A DNA stretch of 10,093 bases, taken from NCBI GenBank assembly GCA_016256075.1, contig SDVU01000850.1:1-10093 (forward strand). The letters run 5' to 3'. Of this stretch, positions 7,483-10,093 are shown piece after piece. Within the stretch, counting starts at the first letter, position 1. Each line of letters opens with the position of its first letter. The notes below the pieces were generated by a model. It saw nothing but the letters and a program-made list of their open reading frames with translations. It did not search any database and was not told the DNA's origin. The DNA is from Dictyocoela muelleri. Taxonomy: Eukaryota > Microsporidia. The position numbers and the translations under genes were made by a program.

Positions 7483-7751
7483 CGTATATTACATTAAAGA
7501 AATGATATATAATGAAACTTATAATCTTCTGGGACGCTCAAATCAATCACTTTACTATTTCTATGATGTGATATATTAAATTATCTGAAATTTCCTGTGT
7601 CGCAGGAAAAAAAATTAATATATCACATCATAGAAATAGAAAAGTGATTGATTTGAGACTCCCAGAAGATTTTAAGTTTAATTATATATCATTTTTTAAT
7701 GCAATATACGTGAATCAAGCTCTTTCTTCCAGAAGGAAGGGGGTGCTAACT
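7445..7751. repeat. long palindrome 2 (307 bp), second copy of the same family
   Basis: The ends GGTTAGCGTCCCCC and, reversed, AGTTAGCACCCCC align. The pairing runs inward through GAAGAAA, GAATCAAG, TCTTCTGGGA, TCAAATCAATCACTTT, CTATTTCTATGATGTGATA and TTTCCTG, to a 5-base loop at 7598-7602. The inner 200 bp pair better than in palindrome 1, so it may be younger or gene-converted. End sequences and the core motif CTATGATGTGATATATTA are shared with palindrome 1. The right arm has GTG-AAT-CAA, then SSRR and KGVLTRVR in plus orientation, similar to the start of the IS1595-like frame. No transposase body follows to the right. Confidence 0.88.
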
Positions 7752-7789
7752 CGGGTAAGAATCGAAATTTTTATTAAAAGACCATTTTA

Positions 7790-8590
7790 ATTGTTTTACT
7801 CTCCACAATTGTTATCATTAATTATAAAAAACCATACAAACTTAATCTTAAAGTTTATAATAATCAATGTAAGTCTATTTGATAACAACAATAATATATT
7901 GCTGAATATTTAAATCAGCGATTTTGTCTAAATAGCTAATTATTTAAAAGCTTTCTATTGTTAAAGTTTAAATTTCATCGAGAATCTAAAAATAATTTTT
8001 GTAATTTAGTTTGTTTGAAAAATATAATGATAATCTACATGACTCCAAAATCGCCTATTAATAAACTGATAAACCTCTAAAATAGTAAAAATGGAAAATT
8101 TAGTTATATTTTTTTAATAAAACATGGTTTTTATAATCATTACTTAAAATGGAGATATTTTAAGTCATAAATATAAATGATACTTTTTGATTTCTAAAAT
8201 TGAAAATTTTTGATTGTAATTGTTAAATGTTTATGTATTATCTAATTTAATTGAAAAGTGCCAGATTTAAGGGCAAAGTTTTAATGTGTGTTAAAATAGA
8301 AAATTTTTTATTTATTTATACGGTATGTAAGAAAAATTCAATATAACTCGGGTTTCAGGCCCCTTTAAAAAATAAACTCTATAAAATCGATCAAACAATT
8401 GAAAATTGCTGTAAAAATTGCGAAAATAATTTGATAGACTCAAATATGAAATTATCCTTTCGTGAGTTTTTACATAAGTAAATTAAAAGCTCCCAAGAAG
8501 ATACAGCGCGCCCTTGTTTTTTATCACCCCTCAATTTTTTTAAATTTCTATTATTTCCCACAGTATATTTTTTTCATTTTGTAATATTAT
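7790..8590. other. AT-rich stretch without a recognised gene
   Basis: Given the plus-oriented start-like sequence in the right arm of palindrome 2, I looked here for a further transposase body and found no zinc-ribbon, IDE or SDK block. No RNA gene was recognised. A small G+C-richer patch at about 8493-8516 has no clear meaning. Confidence 0.4.
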
Positions 8591-8591
8591 T

Positions 8592-8915
8592 AAAATTTTG
8601 GTACTGAGTCAACCGTATGACGAGGAATTAGCCCAAAAAAGGCATTCAAAAAATGATAAAAATATGTTTTTTGAGCAGCTGTTAACGCGATATATGCGGG
8701 TATCGAGTTAATAAGCAATTTTAATAAAAAAATAGCAATATAAACGCGAATAAATCGAAAATTTTTAGTGTATTGTTGCCTTTTTTAGAATACCAATTTC
8801 TTATGAATTCGATATTCGCTAATTTCACGCAGATTGCTTTTCTAAAGCATATTTCATATTATTTTTTAATTGTCTTTTTTGGGTCTAATTCTTGGCCACT
8901 TAATATAAAAAAATG
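8592..8915. mobile_element. MITE-like inverted-repeat element, copy 1
   Basis: The left arm reads GGAATTAGCCCAAAAAAGGC, then GAGCAGCTGTTAACGCGATA and TATCGAGTTAATAAGCA. It pairs with the reverse complement of the right arm: AGAATTAGACCCAAAAAAGA, then GCAATCTGCGTGAAATTAGC and TATCGAATTCATAAG. The arms are about 105 bases with a spacer of about 90 bases. There is no coding content. The same arm sequence recurs at 9200-9454. The superfamily is unknown, and no target duplication could be fixed because the outermost bases of the right end do not match the left end. Confidence 0.75.
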
Positions 8916-9199
8916 GTTTTGTTGGTAAAACTATTTTAAATTTTAGATTCAAGAAAGGGTGTTAAAAATATAAATAGATAGCAGATGATAAAATTAGAAT
9001 ATCAATAAAGAACTTTGTATATCATACCTTTGAGTTAAAAAAAAATCTCATTCTGAAATAAAACATAAAAAGTGGTATTCTACTATATTTGTTACATGTA
9101 GCCTTTTTAAAAATTTGAGGGTCGTTAATCAATATCAATATTTTTTTGTTACATTTATCTCATTGATTTATTGAAATTTTATTAAATTAAACCCCCTAT
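8916..9199. other. AT-rich spacer between the two MITE-like copies
   Basis: No gene, RNA or repeat was recognised. If the outer ends of copy 1 (left) and copy 2 (right) are one terminal pair, this segment would be the interior of a larger element of about 860 bp. It shows no coding signal to support that. Confidence 0.35.
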
Positions 9200-9454
9200 C
9201 AAAAAATGTAAAAAAAATATGTTTTTAAAGCTCTCAGCGTGATACGGTCGGGAATCGAGTTAATGAGAAAAAAAAATAAATATTTCTATTTTAGACCTTG
9301 TATCGAAATAGAGTATATTTATATTTTTCTCATTAACTAGATTCCCGCTAATATCACGCCAATAGCTTTTTTAAATATATTTTTAATATTTTTTTGATTG
9401 CCTTTTCGTTGTCTAATTCTTGGTCATATGGGGACTCAGAACCAAAATTTTTAT
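9200..9454. mobile_element. MITE-like inverted-repeat element, copy 2
   Basis: The inner arms match very well: GCGTGATACGGTCGGGAATC then GAGTTAATGAGAAAAA (about 9237-9273), against GGCGTGATATTAGCGGGAAT then CTAGTTAATGAGAAAAA on the other strand (9324-9362). The right outer arm, reversed, reads TTTTGGTTCTGAGTCCCCAT, then ATGACCAAGAATTAG. This matches the left outer arm of copy 1 (TTTTGGTACTGAGTCAACCG, then TATGACGAGGAATTAG), so the family's true end should lie near that sequence. The left outer arm of this copy is worn or partly deleted. There is no coding content. Confidence 0.75.
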
Positions 9455-9573
9455 TGTATCTCCCCAATTCTCTTAAATATTATCCTAATTCTCTTTTTTT
9501 TAATTTTTTTCAGCTATAAAAATAAAAAATCAAAAAACAGCTTACTTTAAAAGAGAAATGTGAAATTATAGAT

Positions 9574-9612
9574 TGTCGCGCGCAGCGCGCGACACGCGCC
9601 CTGCTTGCGACA
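9574..9612. repeat. G+C-rich hairpin TGTCGCGCGC-A-GCGCGCGACA
   Basis: Bases 9574-9583 pair perfectly with 9585-9594 around a single A. A further GCGACA at 9607-9612 can pair alternatively with the first TGTCGC. It is nearly pure G+C in an AT-rich window and rich in CpG, so it escaped the local mutational pressure or arrived recently. It sits just left of a T/A low-complexity tract and of a compositionally different segment. Confidence 0.8.
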
Positions 9613-9639
9613 GGATAGAATCTGGAGGAGGTCGTTTAT

Positions 9640-9780
9640 GGTGTTATTTTTTTATTTTTTATTTTTTTTTATTTTTATTTTTTAATTTTTAGTTTAAAAT
9701 ATTAAATTTTTAAATTTAATTTTTGTTTTTATTTTTTAATTTTTAATTTAAAATATTTAAAGTATTTAATATTGATATAT
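9640..9780. repeat. T/A low-complexity tract (TTTTTATTTTT-type)
   Basis: The tract is almost entirely T and A, with loosely repeated TTTTTATTTTT, TTTTTAATTTTTA and AAAATATTTAAA words. It contains no coding or structured RNA signal. It marks the change to the G+C-richer segment on its right. Confidence 0.85.
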
Positions 9781-9787
9781 ATTAATG

Positions 9788-10093
9788 CTGAAAACATCCA
9801 TAGCTCCCAACCCGGAGAGTTGTCTTCGATCATGGTCTGTGATTTTTGGTTCTTGGTGTTCCAATAATATGTCACTTCCTAAGATACACAGAAGCCCGGC
9901 TGTATACGTGATTTTCGTTTTATCTATGACTCAGCAGGATACAGGTAATTAGTGGCTTTCATGAATTATTATTTTTCACTACTTTTTGCCGAGATGCGCC
10001 ACCGCACTCATCCCCGCACCTAGGAGAGTCCCTTCTGCTTCATTGTCATATTAGACCAAGTCTTAATCAGCTATACTACACTGGAACAACTGT
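9788..10093 (-). mobile_element. possible fossil of an LTR-type element (aspartic-protease region), partial
   Basis: This segment is clearly richer in G+C than the rest of the window. On the minus strand it contains short stretches whose wording recalls the aspartic-protease region of Ty3/gypsy-type polyproteins, for example one of the I-L-G-S-D-I-L kind. It is broken, carries more than one break, and is cut off by the right edge of the window. No long terminal repeat, reverse transcriptase or other part is visible here. The age cannot be judged from the sequence, though the retained composition argues against a very old insertion. The family call is weak, and the segment may instead be unrelated host DNA. 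Confidence 0.25.

Larger units (their letters stand above)
6105..7784. mobile_element. symmetrical compound structure: two palindromes around an IS1595-like relic
   Basis: The segment is symmetric at three levels. First, the two palindromes (6135-6440 and 7445-7751) are related to each other. Second, the inner flanks match in inverted orientation: 6441-6482 shares CATATCAATTCAT and TAATTTATAAA with the reverse complement of 7403-7444. Third, the outer flanks also match in inverted orientation. The reverse complement of 6105-6134 and the forward sequence 7752-7784 both read TAAGAA-C/T-CGAAA followed by a similar TT/TATTA/AAG/CC pattern. The inner and outer flanks are much less alike, so there are two flank types. 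One reading is tandem IS1595-like elements with long terminal inverted repeats meeting head to head at each palindrome centre (about 6285 and 7600). The alternative is one element with terminal repeats of about 380 bp, each containing a foldback. Confidence 0.6.

Noticed and set aside
7685-7800. Start of a fourth IS1595-like copy in plus orientation
   Set aside because: The arm and flank resemble the start of the frame, but no zinc ribbon or catalytic block follows in 7790-8590, so only a solo end is supported.

Overview
This is a very AT-rich window (by eye about a quarter G+C) with no intact gene that I can support. It reads as a graveyard of eukaryotic DNA transposons. There are broken transposase copies of three superfamilies: pogo/Tigger-like, MULE with a FLYWCH zinc finger, and at least three IS1595/ISXO2-like copies (the bacterial kin of eukaryotic Merlin). 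Small non-coding inverted-repeat elements and low-complexity DNA lie between them. The transposase mix, the very high A+T and the lack of visible introns in the relics fit a transposon-rich microsporidian or a similar AT-rich fungus-related genome. This is an inference from family resemblance recalled from memory, not a database result.

Layout. 1-772 (minus): pogo-like relic that runs off the left edge. 1064-1173: A-rich minisatellite. About 1170-2422 (plus): MULE transposase relic covering the FLYWCH finger, the DDE region and the C-terminal tail, with several frame breaks; its longest open piece is 1791-2333. 2528-2623: two G+C-rich hairpins whose four arms can cross-pair. 2770-2990: short Asn-rich ORF and a 20-bp periodic repeat. 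2997 to about 3440 (plus): zinc-ribbon half of an IS1595-like relic. 3441-5108: mostly featureless AT-rich DNA, with a second copy of the hairpin type seen at 2584. 5109-6172 (minus): nearly full-length IS1595-like relic. 6135-6440 and 7445-7751: two related palindromes of about 306 bp. They enclose a further IS1595-like relic (6531-7482, minus). 7790-8590: nothing recognised. 8592-8915 and 9200-9454: two copies of another inverted-repeat MITE-like element. 9574-9612: G+C-rich hairpin. 9640-9780: T/A low complexity. 9788-10093: a compositionally different segment, possibly a fossil of an LTR-type element.

The most interesting structure is 6105-7784. Both palindromes carry, in each arm, the sequence that begins the IS1595-like reading frame. 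Their outer flanks match each other in inverted orientation, and so do their inner flanks. This suggests either head-to-head junctions of related elements with long terminal inverted repeats, or one element whose terminal repeats each contain a foldback.
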